Positions 1 to 5,865 of a stretch of 6,726 nucleotides of DNA are shown in pieces. A program made the translations under genes and the position numbers. Below the pieces are notes generated by a model. It was not told where the DNA came from. It did not search any database and was given only the letters and a program-made list of their open reading frames with translations. This DNA comes from Promethearchaeota archaeon (GTDB lineage Archaea > Asgardarchaeota > Lokiarchaeia > Sigynarchaeales > SOKP01): contig SDNN01000160.1 in the NCBI GenBank assembly GCA_004524425.1, forward strand, positions 1 to 6,726. The letters are read 5' to 3'. How positions within the stretch are numbered: the first letter of the stretch is position 1; every line of letters begins with the position of its first letter.

Positions 1-142
1 AATGCATGGATTCTAAAACTACTTCTAATAAAGAATAACCAATCCCTATCTCCTTAACTTCCATTTTAAGATGCTTGAAATAAGGAGAATTATTTATTAT
101 CTCTAAAATTACTTTTAAATGTTCTGAGTTTAATTCCTTCAA
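1..142 (-). CDS. Partial hotdog-fold thioesterase-like protein (N-terminal 47 codons; gene leaves the window)
   Basis: On the minus strand an open frame runs from a TTG at 142-140 off the left edge. The visible residues include NNSPYFKHLKMEV followed by KEIGIGYSLLEVVLESMH. This is the pattern of the first helix and strands of PaaI/DUF4442-type hotdog thioesterases, where a segment like N-x-P-[FY]-h-x-x-L is followed by a Gly-x-Gly turn and then a conserved Asn-Pro-x-Gly-x-x-His-Gly-Gly motif. That catalytic motif would lie just outside the window, so it cannot be checked. The frame is open back to a stop at 178-176, but TTG is the only common start codon before the domain and gives the usual short lead-in of about 18 residues. 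No Shine-Dalgarno motif precedes it. The gene starts 67 bases after the stop of the upstream Fe-S gene on the same strand, so cotranscription is possible. The family hydrolyses acyl-CoA thioesters; the substrate is unknown. Confidence 0.6.
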   Translation of the reverse strand, partial: MKELNSEHLKVILEIINNSPYFKHLKMEVKEIGIGYSLLEVVLESMH

Positions 143-209
143 TATTTCGTTTCGCTCAATTTTTTTGAAATATGATTAGAGAATAGACAAAGAAGATATA
201 TTAAAAGAA

Positions 210-1316
210 TTATCTATTTAATTTTCTCGCCATATCGGCTTTCTTATTTATAATTGATGTATATGTGTCAACCGTGTTTTTTGGTGGAATAGTTTCTCCT
301 CTCTTTTTAATAAGTTTAATAGCTCCTTGAGGACAAGTAGGAACACATAATCCGCATCCAATGCATCTATCAAGATTAATTTCATGTTTATTATTTTCAA
401 GTATTATTTTGGCGTCCATATTACATCTTTCTGCACACGTTCCACATCCAATACAATCATCTAAATTTACCATGGCATGAAAATTAGTTGCGAAAAATTG
501 GGCAGACTTTTCAAATTTCCTCTGTGAAGAAAGAATTTCACAACAACACCCACAACAACTACAAATAACTAAAGGATCTTGAGAATTTGAAGTTTGTGGT
601 ACTAAACCCTCCTTTTCAGTTTTTTCAAGAAGGCCCAACGCTTCCTTTTTAGAGATCGGTTTGGCCAATCCGTTTTCAATTCTCATTTTAGCAAAAGTTC
701 CGAGCATGATGCAGGTCTCTCTAAGATCAGTCTTTTTACATGATTGACCAATTAAATCTTTTCCAATTCGACATATACAATCTGTTAATGCTATTTTATC
801 TGAATTATTTATTATTTTACGAACTTGATCGTAGGTAGCTACAGTAGATTCATTTTTTATAGCTTTTTCGATAGGAATCGTACGCATTTGTGGTATTCCT
901 GTTTTATTATAACCGTTCTCAAAATATGATTCATGAAAATATTTATAAGATTCGCTAGCAACTTCAGGAGTAAGTCTACCCAATTGCATCTCCCAAATTC
1001 CAATTAAATAAGGAATGTTGGAATAACTCGATATTCCATTGCTTTCAAGTGTCATGATAAGCCCTTTTTGAACCATTACATCTAATTTTTGCTTGAGCTC
1101 ATCTATTGTTATTTCATTTTTTTTTAATTTGCGATATATCTTTTTCAAACTCAATGGAAAAAAATTTAGTTTTGTGGCTATGATCGCTTCTTCAGAGGAA
1201 AATAATTTTTTTAACAAGCTTATCTCTACACCAGATTTTGTTTTTGGGAATCCAACAGGCATTTTATCTAAATGCATTTGAAGAGACTGATATAGCTCTC
1301 TATTTTGTTCATTCAT
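210..1316 (-). CDS. Cysteine-rich 4Fe-4S protein with winged-helix-like N-terminus and C-terminal 2[4Fe-4S] ferredoxin domain
   Basis: This 368-residue soluble protein has no signal peptide or membrane segment. Residues about 30-92 are helical and end in a KGLIMTLES-type hairpin, resembling a winged helix. Residues 178-205 carry a spaced set of cysteines (C180, C182, C193, C202) in the form CxC-x10-C-x8-C. Residues 252-259 form a dense cluster, CSCCGCCC. The C-terminus is a classic bacterial-type ferredoxin domain: C288/C291/C294/C298 and C318/C321/C324/C328, the second set followed by Pro and the first by Asn. The total is 18 cysteines, enough for two standard [4Fe-4S] clusters plus one or two more. 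The architecture matches a family I know only as '4Fe-4S binding protein' from anaerobic bacteria and archaea, with no established reaction; electron transfer is the likely role. It lies downstream of the flavodoxin-ferredoxin gene on the same strand. A TATA-like element close to the ATG suggests its own leaderless transcript. Confidence 0.85.
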   Translation of the reverse strand: MNEQNRELYQSLQMHLDKMPVGFPKTKSGVEISLLKKLFSSEEAIIATKLNFFPLSLKKIYRKLKKNEITIDELKQKLDVMVQKGLIMTLESNGISSYSNIPYLIGIWEMQLGRLTPEVASESYKYFHESYFENGYNKTGIPQMRTIPIEKAIKNESTVATYDQVRKIINNSDKIALTDCICRIGKDLIGQSCKKTDLRETCIMLGTFAKMRIENGLAKPISKKEALGLLEKTEKEGLVPQTSNSQDPLVICSCCGCCCEILSSQRKFEKSAQFFATNFHAMVNLDDCIGCGTCAERCNMDAKIILENNKHEINLDRCIGCGLCVPTCPQGAIKLIKKRGETIPPKNTVDTYTSIINKKADMARKLNR

Positions 1317-1327
1317 AATTTAGTTGA

Positions 1328-1473
1328 AAATATAATCTTTTTAAGGATTTATCGATCAAATTAAACTCGAATGAAGTTGAAAAAATAATTAATGATAAGA
1401 ATTTTTCAGAAGATTATGAAAGGAAAGCATAAGTAATGGTATATCTATAGGAATTTTGTAGGTAATTTATTTC
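1328..1473 (+). pseudogene. Possible decayed fragment of a DsbA/FrnE-like thiol oxidoreductase gene
   Basis: The gap between two minus-strand genes holds a plus-strand frame (1328-1432) without a usual start codon. It reads like the helical part of a FrnE-type DsbA protein: LNSNEVEKIINDKNFSEDYE, followed by RKA and a stop. A frame change just after the stop continues as NGISIGIL, an in-frame TAG, then VIYF. This resembles the GI-x-G-V-P-x-F-V-I segment with the cis-proline loop that follows in that family. What is seen is a short, start-less frame with at least one frameshift and one stop. The family assignment is inference from weak, memory-based pattern similarity, and the stretch could be chance in A+T-rich DNA. 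Confidence 0.2.
1337..1344 (-). promoter_or_regulatory. TATA-like box of the cysteine-rich Fe-S gene
   Basis: Read on the minus strand, TTAAAAAG is centred about 24 bases before the ATG at 1316 and is preceded by CC. No Shine-Dalgarno motif is seen, so transcription starting at or next to the ATG (leaderless) fits. A second A+T box, TATATTTT, lies too close to the ATG to serve as the TATA element. Chance matches are common in DNA this A+T-rich. Confidence 0.35.
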
Positions 1474-1478
1474 AAAAT

Positions 1479-2342
1479 TTAGATGATTTTCTCATAATCA
1501 ATATGAGGTCTAAATTTTCCTATTTTTTCTGCGGTTTTTAACTCACTAACATATCTCTTTAAATTACCTCTGTTTATTTTTCTCATGATTGTCCAATCTG
1601 CTTCAATTGCTCCTTCAAGACATAATTTTTCACAATACCAACAAAAAATGCATCCTTCTCTTTGTATCTCGGGAGGATCACTCTCAATATCTATAGCATC
1701 TACTGGGCATTGCTCTTGACAGCTTAGACATCTGGTGCATTTTTCTGAGTTAACTGTAAATTTAGGAGACACTTTTCTAAGAAGATCCATAGTTAATTTT
1801 TCTGATTCTTTAGCCCACCAAGCATCTCGATTTAAAGTAAACCTAGGACACAATGTCAGGTTCCCGCTCTTAACCTTAGTACTGATATCACATATATTTC
1901 TCCCAAACTCTTGAGCTTCTTTCAGTTCTATCTCATCAGGATGACCATCAGTATGCATGGGTTGTGGATAAAATTGGATTGAAGAGCTTGCATAACAATC
2001 AAAAGTTCCTATTGCCCGAAAACCTTTCTTACTTAATTCTTTATTCATATAATAGAAAGTATTTCCAACTAAACTGCCATGAGTGCAGAATAAGAACCAA
2101 TGTTTCAAATTATGCGATGGCTCAAGATTTTTAATGAATTTTTGAATATTAATAGGTTCTCTATAAAAAAATGTTGGAGTTCCCAAACCTATAAGATCAT
2201 AATTTTTTAGATTATATTTATTGTAATCTTTAATGCTTATCATTTCACAATTGTTGCCTGAGTTGATTACACCCTGCTCAATTTTTTCAGCAATATTTTT
2301 AGTATTACCCGTCTGAGAAAAGTATATTATTAAAACATTCAT
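1479..2342 (-). CDS. EFR1-type flavodoxin-ferredoxin fusion protein (flavodoxin domain plus 2[4Fe-4S])
   Basis: This 287-residue soluble electron carrier has two parts. Residues 1-160 form a flavodoxin-like domain: strand MNVLIIYFS, then the FMN phosphate loop SQTGNT (residues 9-14), a GLGTPTFFYREP segment (52-63) typical of the second FMN loop, and FLFCTHGS (83-90) at the third. Residues about 198-248 hold two [4Fe-4S] motifs: C202/C205/C208/C212 followed by Pro, and C231/C234/C237/C241 followed by Leu instead of the usual Pro. The order and spacing match the EFR1 family of anaerobic bacteria and archaea, which is expected to shuttle low-potential electrons between flavin and Fe-S centres; partners are not known. 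The ATG at 2342 gives a natural start at the first beta strand and has a TATA-like box about 33 bases upstream. It is divergent from a TrmB-like regulator and is followed after 162 bases by another Fe-S protein gene on the same strand. Confidence 0.9.
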   Translation of the reverse strand: MNVLIIYFSQTGNTKNIAEKIEQGVINSGNNCEMISIKDYNKYNLKNYDLIGLGTPTFFYREPINIQKFIKNLEPSHNLKHWFLFCTHGSLVGNTFYYMNKELSKKGFRAIGTFDCYASSSIQFYPQPMHTDGHPDEIELKEAQEFGRNICDISTKVKSGNLTLCPRFTLNRDAWWAKESEKLTMDLLRKVSPKFTVNSEKCTRCLSCQEQCPVDAIDIESDPPEIQREGCIFCWYCEKLCLEGAIEADWTIMRKINRGNLKRYVSELKTAEKIGKFRPHIDYEKII

Positions 2343-2370
2343 TTTATTTGATTTCTAAATTAAAGTTTTC

Positions 2371-2380
2371 ATTTAAATAA
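2371..2380 (-). promoter_or_regulatory. TATA-like box of the flavodoxin-ferredoxin gene
   Basis: Read on the minus strand, TTATTTAAAT is centred about 33 bases before the ATG at 2342. The archaeal TATA-to-start distance would place the transcript start about 6 bases before the ATG, leaving no room for a Shine-Dalgarno motif, and none is visible. The box lies in the 108-base region shared with the divergent TrmB-like gene, so a regulator bound here could act on both. Confidence 0.4.
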
Positions 2381-2390
2381 TCAATACTGT

Positions 2391-2410
2391 ATATTTTAAC
2401 TTAATTTAAT
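2391..2410 (+). promoter_or_regulatory. Probable promoter A+T block of the TrmB-like gene
   Basis: ATATTTTAA (2391-2399) and TTAATTTAAT (2401-2410) are the two candidate TATA elements ahead of the plus-strand TrmB-like gene at 2451. The nearer one would put the transcript start near 2432. The leader would then hold AGGT (2435-2438), a weak Shine-Dalgarno match 12 bases before the first ATG. The choice between the two boxes cannot be made from sequence alone. Confidence 0.3.
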
Positions 2411-2450
2411 TTCCGATCATGAACAACCTTTTTTAGGTTCAAAAAATAAT

Positions 2451-3356
2451 ATGATTTTGATAATGTCTGAAGATATAATAGGGAATTTAATAGAATTTTT
2501 AAAATCAGCTAATCTTTCTACTTATGAAATAAATGCCTATGTAAAATTACTCCAATTTCCATCCAAATTCTTAACAGCTCGAGAGATAAGTAGTAAATCT
2601 GGTGTTCCAAGTGGAAGAATTTATGAAGTTTTAGAAGATTTAAATAATAGAAGTATGATTGAAGTAATAGATTCACGTCCGAAGAAATTTAGATCTTTAC
2701 CGGTTAATCAAGCATTTTATAATTTAATAACTCATCAATCAGAAGAGCATCGAAGAAAAATTAGTTATCTTTTTGATCGAGCCAAAATTCTCGAGCAAAA
2801 TTTACATGAAAGTGAAACTTTTATCAAAACTGAACCCAGTAAGATCTTCTGGTCAACAGCATTTGGATTTCAATCAATTCTATCGTTGTATATAAAATCT
2901 TGTAATAATGCGAAAGATGAAATTTTATTTATTAATTTTATTAATAAAAACACATTAAAAATATTAAAATTTGGACATAATTTATATAATCCAATAAAAA
3001 ATGCACTAGACCGTGGAATCCGTATGAAATTTCTATGGAGTTTCGAATATGACCACCGTCCATTAACAGATATGGAAAAGAATCAGAATTTAAAATTATT
3101 TAACATGATTGTACAAAAACATGAAGAATTATTTGGCATGTCTTCAAAAATTCATGATTTGGAGATGAGATATATCAATAAAAGAATTCCTACTATATAT
3201 GATATCTTTGACAGAAAAAGAATAATAATAAAACTCCAAAATCCCTTGAAATCATATCAAATCTTTTCATGTATGAATGTCCTAGATCCTAAATTAGCGA
3301 ATGAATTAAGGGAGAAATTTCTCAATATTTGGACTTTTGAAGCTCTGATGGCATAA
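2451..3356 (+). CDS. TrmB-like transcriptional regulator (winged helix plus PLD-like C-terminal domain)
   Basis: This is a 301-residue DNA-binding protein. Residues 17-85 form a TrmB-type winged helix: an L-[ST]-x-YE-I-x-A-Y-V-x-L opening, then LTAREISSKSGVPSGRIYEV as the helix-turn-helix (41-60), then a wing ending in RPKKFRSLP. Residues about 95-120 are charged and helical, a probable dimerisation coil. Residues about 130-296 resemble the phospholipase D-like fold of TrmB proteins, with IKNALDRGIRMKFLW (182-196) as the typical 'Gly-Ile/Val then strand' step; no catalytic HKD motif is seen. Classical TrmB proteins sense sugars and repress or activate transport and glycolytic genes; the effector here is unknown. 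Two starts are possible. The ATG at 2451 has a weak AGGT upstream, while the ATG at 2463 (MSEDI) aligns exactly with the start of the paralogue at 5866 (MSNDI), so the shorter form is also credible. Its divergent placement points to the flavodoxin-ferredoxin gene as a target. Confidence 0.85.
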   Translation: MILIMSEDIIGNLIEFLKSANLSTYEINAYVKLLQFPSKFLTAREISSKSGVPSGRIYEVLEDLNNRSMIEVIDSRPKKFRSLPVNQAFYNLITHQSEEHRRKISYLFDRAKILEQNLHESETFIKTEPSKIFWSTAFGFQSILSLYIKSCNNAKDEILFINFINKNTLKILKFGHNLYNPIKNALDRGIRMKFLWSFEYDHRPLTDMEKNQNLKLFNMIVQKHEELFGMSSKIHDLEMRYINKRIPTIYDIFDRKRIIIKLQNPLKSYQIFSCMNVLDPKLANELREKFLNIWTFEALMA

Positions 3357-3370
3357 TTCTTTTTGTTTAT
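3357..3370 (+). terminator. T-rich terminator-like tract after the TrmB-like gene
   Basis: Directly after the TAA stop the plus strand reads TTCTTTTTGTTTAT. A T-rich tract in the nontemplate strand is the usual archaeal intrinsic terminator. Its TTTGTTT core (3362-3368) is complementary to AAACAAA at 3388-3394, which is the opposed tract of the convergent gene. Confidence 0.4.
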
Positions 3371-3383
3371 TCAGAAGAAGTTT

Positions 3384-3400
3384 CAAAAAACAAATAAAAG
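3384..3400 (-). terminator. T-rich terminator-like tract after the Lrp/AsnC-type gene
   Basis: On the minus strand, CTTTTATTTGTTTTTTG lies 13 bases after the TAG stop (3415-3413) of the Lrp-type gene. With the tract at 3357-3370 it forms a compact convergent terminator region in the 56 bases between the two genes. Confidence 0.4.
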
Positions 3401-3412
3401 ATTATTGATTTA

Positions 3413-3832
3413 CTATTTTATTATATCGGTTATGAAACAAGTTTCCATTATTTTAACCCCTTTAATTTGGGAAATCTTATTTTCGATTAAAGGATTAAAT
3501 TCTTCGATAGTATCAATTTCGACCTTAATAAAAATTCCACAATCACCAGAAAGCCTCCAAATGTCTGTAATTTCCTCAATCGCTATTAATTCATTAAGAA
3601 TCCTCTTAATATCCTTAAAATCTGGCTCAATCTTTACTGTTGCTCGTGTTTTAGGTTTTTGATCAATGGAATATTTGATGGTGAATTTTTTGATAATTCC
3701 TTCTTCCACCAATTTCTTTACCCTACGCCGAATAGTTGCCTCTGTCTTATTTACCTTTTGAGCAATATCATTAAAGGACATCCTACTATCTTCCTTAAGC
3801 TCTTCCAAAATCTTCAAATCTATAACGTCCAT
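3413..3832 (-). CDS. Lrp/AsnC-family transcriptional regulator
   Basis: This 139-residue protein, slightly short for the family (about 150), is complete. Residues 1-50 are the Lrp winged helix, beginning MDVIDLKILEEL and continuing with MSFNDIAQKVNKTEATIRRR (18-37) as the helix-turn-helix and KLVEEGIIKKF (40-50) as the wing. Residues about 62-139 are a RAM/ligand-binding domain of beta-alpha-beta-beta-alpha-beta pattern, with RLSGDCGIFIKVEI (93-106) at the place where the family normally has G-x-[YW]-D. Such proteins form dimers and octamers and sense amino acids or other small molecules; many repress their own gene. No effector can be read from the sequence. The ATG at 3832 places the domain at its natural N-terminus. 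The gene is divergent from xylB across a 319-base spacer, so control of xylB is possible but not shown. Confidence 0.92.
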   Translation of the reverse strand: MDVIDLKILEELKEDSRMSFNDIAQKVNKTEATIRRRVKKLVEEGIIKKFTIKYSIDQKPKTRATVKIEPDFKDIKRILNELIAIEEITDIWRLSGDCGIFIKVEIDTIEEFNPLIENKISQIKGVKIMETCFITDIIK

Positions 3833-3869
3833 GATAAATCAACAATTTAACTTGAATTATTGAAAGAAT

Positions 3870-3897
3870 AAAATTTAATAAATCAATTTTAAATTTT
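3870..3897. promoter_or_regulatory. 9-base inverted repeat at the Lrp-type gene's promoter, possible autoregulatory site
   Basis: AAAATTTAA (3870-3878) and TTAAATTTT (3889-3897) are perfect inverted repeats separated by 10 bases. They lie 38-65 bases upstream of the Lrp-type start codon and overlap its best TATA candidate (TATTAAATTT on the minus strand, 3880-3871). A dimeric Lrp bound here would block its own promoter, as is common in the family. The repeat contains only A and T, so the evidence is weak. Confidence 0.25.
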
Positions 3898-4121
3898 CTT
3901 AATAAATATATTAATTTTAATTATGAAAATTAACAAAAATAATACTCTTGATTATTAAATCATGCTAATTCGTTATTAAATTTATCTAACTTTGAAACTT
4001 TTTGAAAGAAAGAAGATCGTTTTTGTCGAGGAATCTAAAGTTAAGAGATGTAATTAATCTAAAATTAAAAACATCTTGATTGATTCTTAACTTATAGTTA
4101 TTAATTCTCAAATAAAAAAAA

Positions 4122-4131
4122 TTCATAAATT
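4122..4131 (+). promoter_or_regulatory. TATA-like box of xylB
   Basis: TTCATAAATT is centred about 26 bases before the ATG at 4152, the distance expected when transcription starts at the start codon. The bases just before the ATG (TTAAAAATACC) carry no Shine-Dalgarno motif, which agrees with a leaderless transcript. The A-rich run at 4111-4121 is an alternative element. Confidence 0.4.
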
Positions 4132-4151
4132 GGTTATTCGTTAAAAATACC

Positions 4152-5771
4152 ATGAGCGATTATTTTTTAGGATTAGATTGTTCTACTCAAGGTTTGACGG
4201 CCATTGTCCTTGATAAAAAATCTATAGTTTACACAACCCAAATCATTTTTGATATTGATTTACCTCATTATCATACAAAAAATGGAGTTTTAATCTCTGA
4301 AGATGGAAGGGTGGTTCATTCACCGCCCTTAATGTGGATAGAAGCTTTAGAATTAATCTTCCAGAGAATTAAGGATAAAATTTCCATAGTAAATATCAAA
4401 GCTATTTCTGGATCAGGTCAACAACATGGTACAGTGTACTTAAATGAAGAATTTGCAAAAAGATTTAATAACCTACATCAAGAACAAGAATTGGTAAACC
4501 AATTTAAAGGATGCTTCAGCCGAAAGACAAGTCCAATTTGGATGGATTCCAGTACTTCACAACAGTGCGAGGAAATTAGAAATTCTTTGGGTGGGATGAA
4601 ACAAACCATCAACATCACGGGCTCTAATACTTTTGAACGATTTAGCGGACCTCAAATAAGAAAGTTTTACCAGCAGGATCCTGAAAAATATAAAGAAACA
4701 GCAATCATACATTTAGTAAGTTCCTTCATGGCTTCTGTTTTGATGGGCAAGAATGCTCCCATAGATCATGGTGATGGGGCAGGCATGAACCTCATGAATA
4801 TAAGAACTAAAAAATGGGATGATCGAGCGTTAAAAGCCACTGCGCCTAATTTAAAACAAAAATTACCTTCATTAATTGATTCACAAGATATAATTGGAAA
4901 AATTTCTCCATATTTCGTGAAAAAATTTGATTTCCATCCAGACACTATTCTTACTCCTTGGTCAGGAGATAATCCTAATAGCTTAGTAGGTGTTGGACTC
5001 ATAGACAAGGGAAGCGTCGCGATTAGTCTTGGTACTAGTGACACTTATTTCGCTTATTTAAAGAATCTGTTCTTGGATTTCAATGGTGAAGGCCATGTTT
5101 TCGGTGCGCCAACTGGAGATTACATGAGTTTAATTTGTTATAAAAATGGTTCACTAGCAAGAGAAAGAATTAAAGACAGCTTTTCTCTCGATTGGGATGA
5201 ATTTTCTGACATATTATCCAAGACTCGGCCTGGAAATGAGGGAAGAATAATGCTTCCTTATTTTTTACCAGAAATCGTTCCACTAGTTCTAAAACCACGA
5301 GTATATCGTTTTGGATTCAATAAGACGAATGTTGCGGCTAATGTTAGAGCCATTATTGAATCTCAATTCTTATCAATGAGGCTTCATTCAAAATGGATCG
5401 AGGAAAAGCCAAAAATAATATATGCAACAGGCGGGGCTTCTGCTAATGCAGAAATCCTCCAAATTGCTTCAGATATCTTTCAAATAGAAATTCAAAAATT
5501 CAATATTACGGAATCCGCAGCTTTAGGTGCGGCCATGAGATCCATGAAAGCTCATTATGAATACCATGAGCAAGAAAAAAGTTGGCATGAAATCATGAAA
5601 ATTTTTCTTGAGCCCCTAAAAGAAGCAATCTTTATTCCGGATTCGAGACTTAAGGAACTTTATGATGACATGATAGTTTTATATGAAAAATATGAAGATT
5701 TTATTTTACAAGATGCTAAAGATCCAGAATCTTATCGCTTAAAATTTATTCAAAAATATTTTTCTAATTAA
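4152..5771 (+). CDS. xylB: Xylulokinase, eukaryote-type FGGY family carbohydrate kinase
   Basis: Xylulokinase phosphorylates D-xylulose with ATP to xylulose 5-phosphate, feeding the pentose phosphate pool in the cytoplasm. The 539-residue protein is full length and shows the FGGY two-domain actin-like fold. The N-terminal phosphate-1 loop is FLGLDCSTQGL (5-15). Substrate-side residues are in SGQQHG (88-93) and IWMDSST (129-135). The catalytic aspartate is expected at D273 in SGDNPNSL. The ATP domain shows ISLGTSDT (291-298) and ATGGASANAEIL (425-436). Several stretches are characteristic of the human XYLB/yeast XKS1 branch rather than the shorter E. coli XylB (about 484 residues): the DLPHYHTKNGV region (36-46), SPPLMWIEAL (57-66), LVSSFMAS (188-195) and PID-x3-DGAGMNL (203-214). 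The ATG at 4152 starts two residues before the first strand. A TrmB-like regulator follows in the same direction, and an Lrp-type gene is divergent. No isomerase or transporter is nearby. A related ketose as substrate cannot be excluded. Confidence 0.93.
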   Translation: MSDYFLGLDCSTQGLTAIVLDKKSIVYTTQIIFDIDLPHYHTKNGVLISEDGRVVHSPPLMWIEALELIFQRIKDKISIVNIKAISGSGQQHGTVYLNEEFAKRFNNLHQEQELVNQFKGCFSRKTSPIWMDSSTSQQCEEIRNSLGGMKQTINITGSNTFERFSGPQIRKFYQQDPEKYKETAIIHLVSSFMASVLMGKNAPIDHGDGAGMNLMNIRTKKWDDRALKATAPNLKQKLPSLIDSQDIIGKISPYFVKKFDFHPDTILTPWSGDNPNSLVGVGLIDKGSVAISLGTSDTYFAYLKNLFLDFNGEGHVFGAPTGDYMSLICYKNGSLARERIKDSFSLDWDEFSDILSKTRPGNEGRIMLPYFLPEIVPLVLKPRVYRFGFNKTNVAANVRAIIESQFLSMRLHSKWIEEKPKIIYATGGASANAEILQIASDIFQIEIQKFNITESAALGAAMRSMKAHYEYHEQEKSWHEIMKIFLEPLKEAIFIPDSRLKELYDDMIVLYEKYEDFILQDAKDPESYRLKFIQKYFSN

Positions 5772-5819
5772 TATTCCCTTTAAATCAGAAATAAACTTAT
5801 TTAGGAATAAAGTAATTAT

Positions 5820-5832
5820 TATATATATTAAA
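5820..5832 (+). promoter_or_regulatory. TATA-like box of the second TrmB-like gene
   Basis: TATATATATTAAA-like sequence lies centred about 40 bases before the ATG at 5866 and would give a transcript start near 5850, just ahead of the GAGG ribosome binding site. The 94-base gap after xylB and this box suggest the regulator has its own promoter, though read-through from xylB is also possible because no T-rich tract follows the xylB stop. Confidence 0.4.
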
Positions 5833-5850
5833 TAAATATCTTTTACTTAC

Positions 5851-5854
5851 GAGG
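5851..5854 (+). promoter_or_regulatory. Ribosome binding site of the second TrmB-like gene
   Basis: GAGG stands 11 bases before the ATG at 5866 and supports that start. It is the only clear Shine-Dalgarno motif in the window; the other genes appear leaderless or nearly so. Confidence 0.5.
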
Positions 5855-5865
5855 AATTATCACTC

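Larger units (their letters stand above)
3833..4151. other. A+T-rich divergent intergenic region between the Lrp-type gene and xylB
   Basis: This is the longest gene-free stretch in the window. The part from 3841 to 3960 has only 12 G/C bases in 120. The only plus-strand ATG frames are trivial (for example an 11-codon one at 3923), and I see no RNA gene fold. It holds the two divergent promoters and several short repeats: an inverted pair AAAATTTAA/TTAAATTTT (3870-3897), a direct pair TTATTAAAT 21 bases apart (3952 and 3973), a small palindrome TGATT-ATTA-AATCA (3949-3962), and an inverted pair AGATGT/ACATCT (4046-4076). Any of these could be regulator sites, but in such DNA they also arise by chance. 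Confidence 0.6.

Noticed and set aside
1093..1281. Plus-strand 62-codon frame opposite the Fe-S protein gene
   Set aside because: It is the mirror of the helical N-terminus of that protein; the Phe/Ile-rich run comes from Lys/Asn codons read backwards.
3362..3394. TTTGTTT ... AAACAAA inverted repeat as a hairpin terminator
   Set aside because: The stem has only seven A+T-rich pairs and a 19-base loop; it is better explained as two opposed T-rich termination tracts of convergent genes.
3363..3850. Two plus-strand frames (3363-3662 and 3659-3850) opposite the Lrp-type gene
   Set aside because: They lie antisense to a clear Lrp/AsnC protein, show no domain-like pattern, and their residues are what reverse reading of an A+T-rich gene gives.
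4766..5044. Minus-strand 92-codon frame inside xylB
   Set aside because: It is fully antisense to conserved xylulokinase motifs and has no recognisable features.
5797..5835. TTATTTA/TAAATAA inverted repeat before the second TrmB-like gene
   Set aside because: A seven-base A/T-only match with a 25-base spacer is expected by chance here; it was not listed as an operator. The known TrmB-type TACT-N3-AGTA box is also absent.
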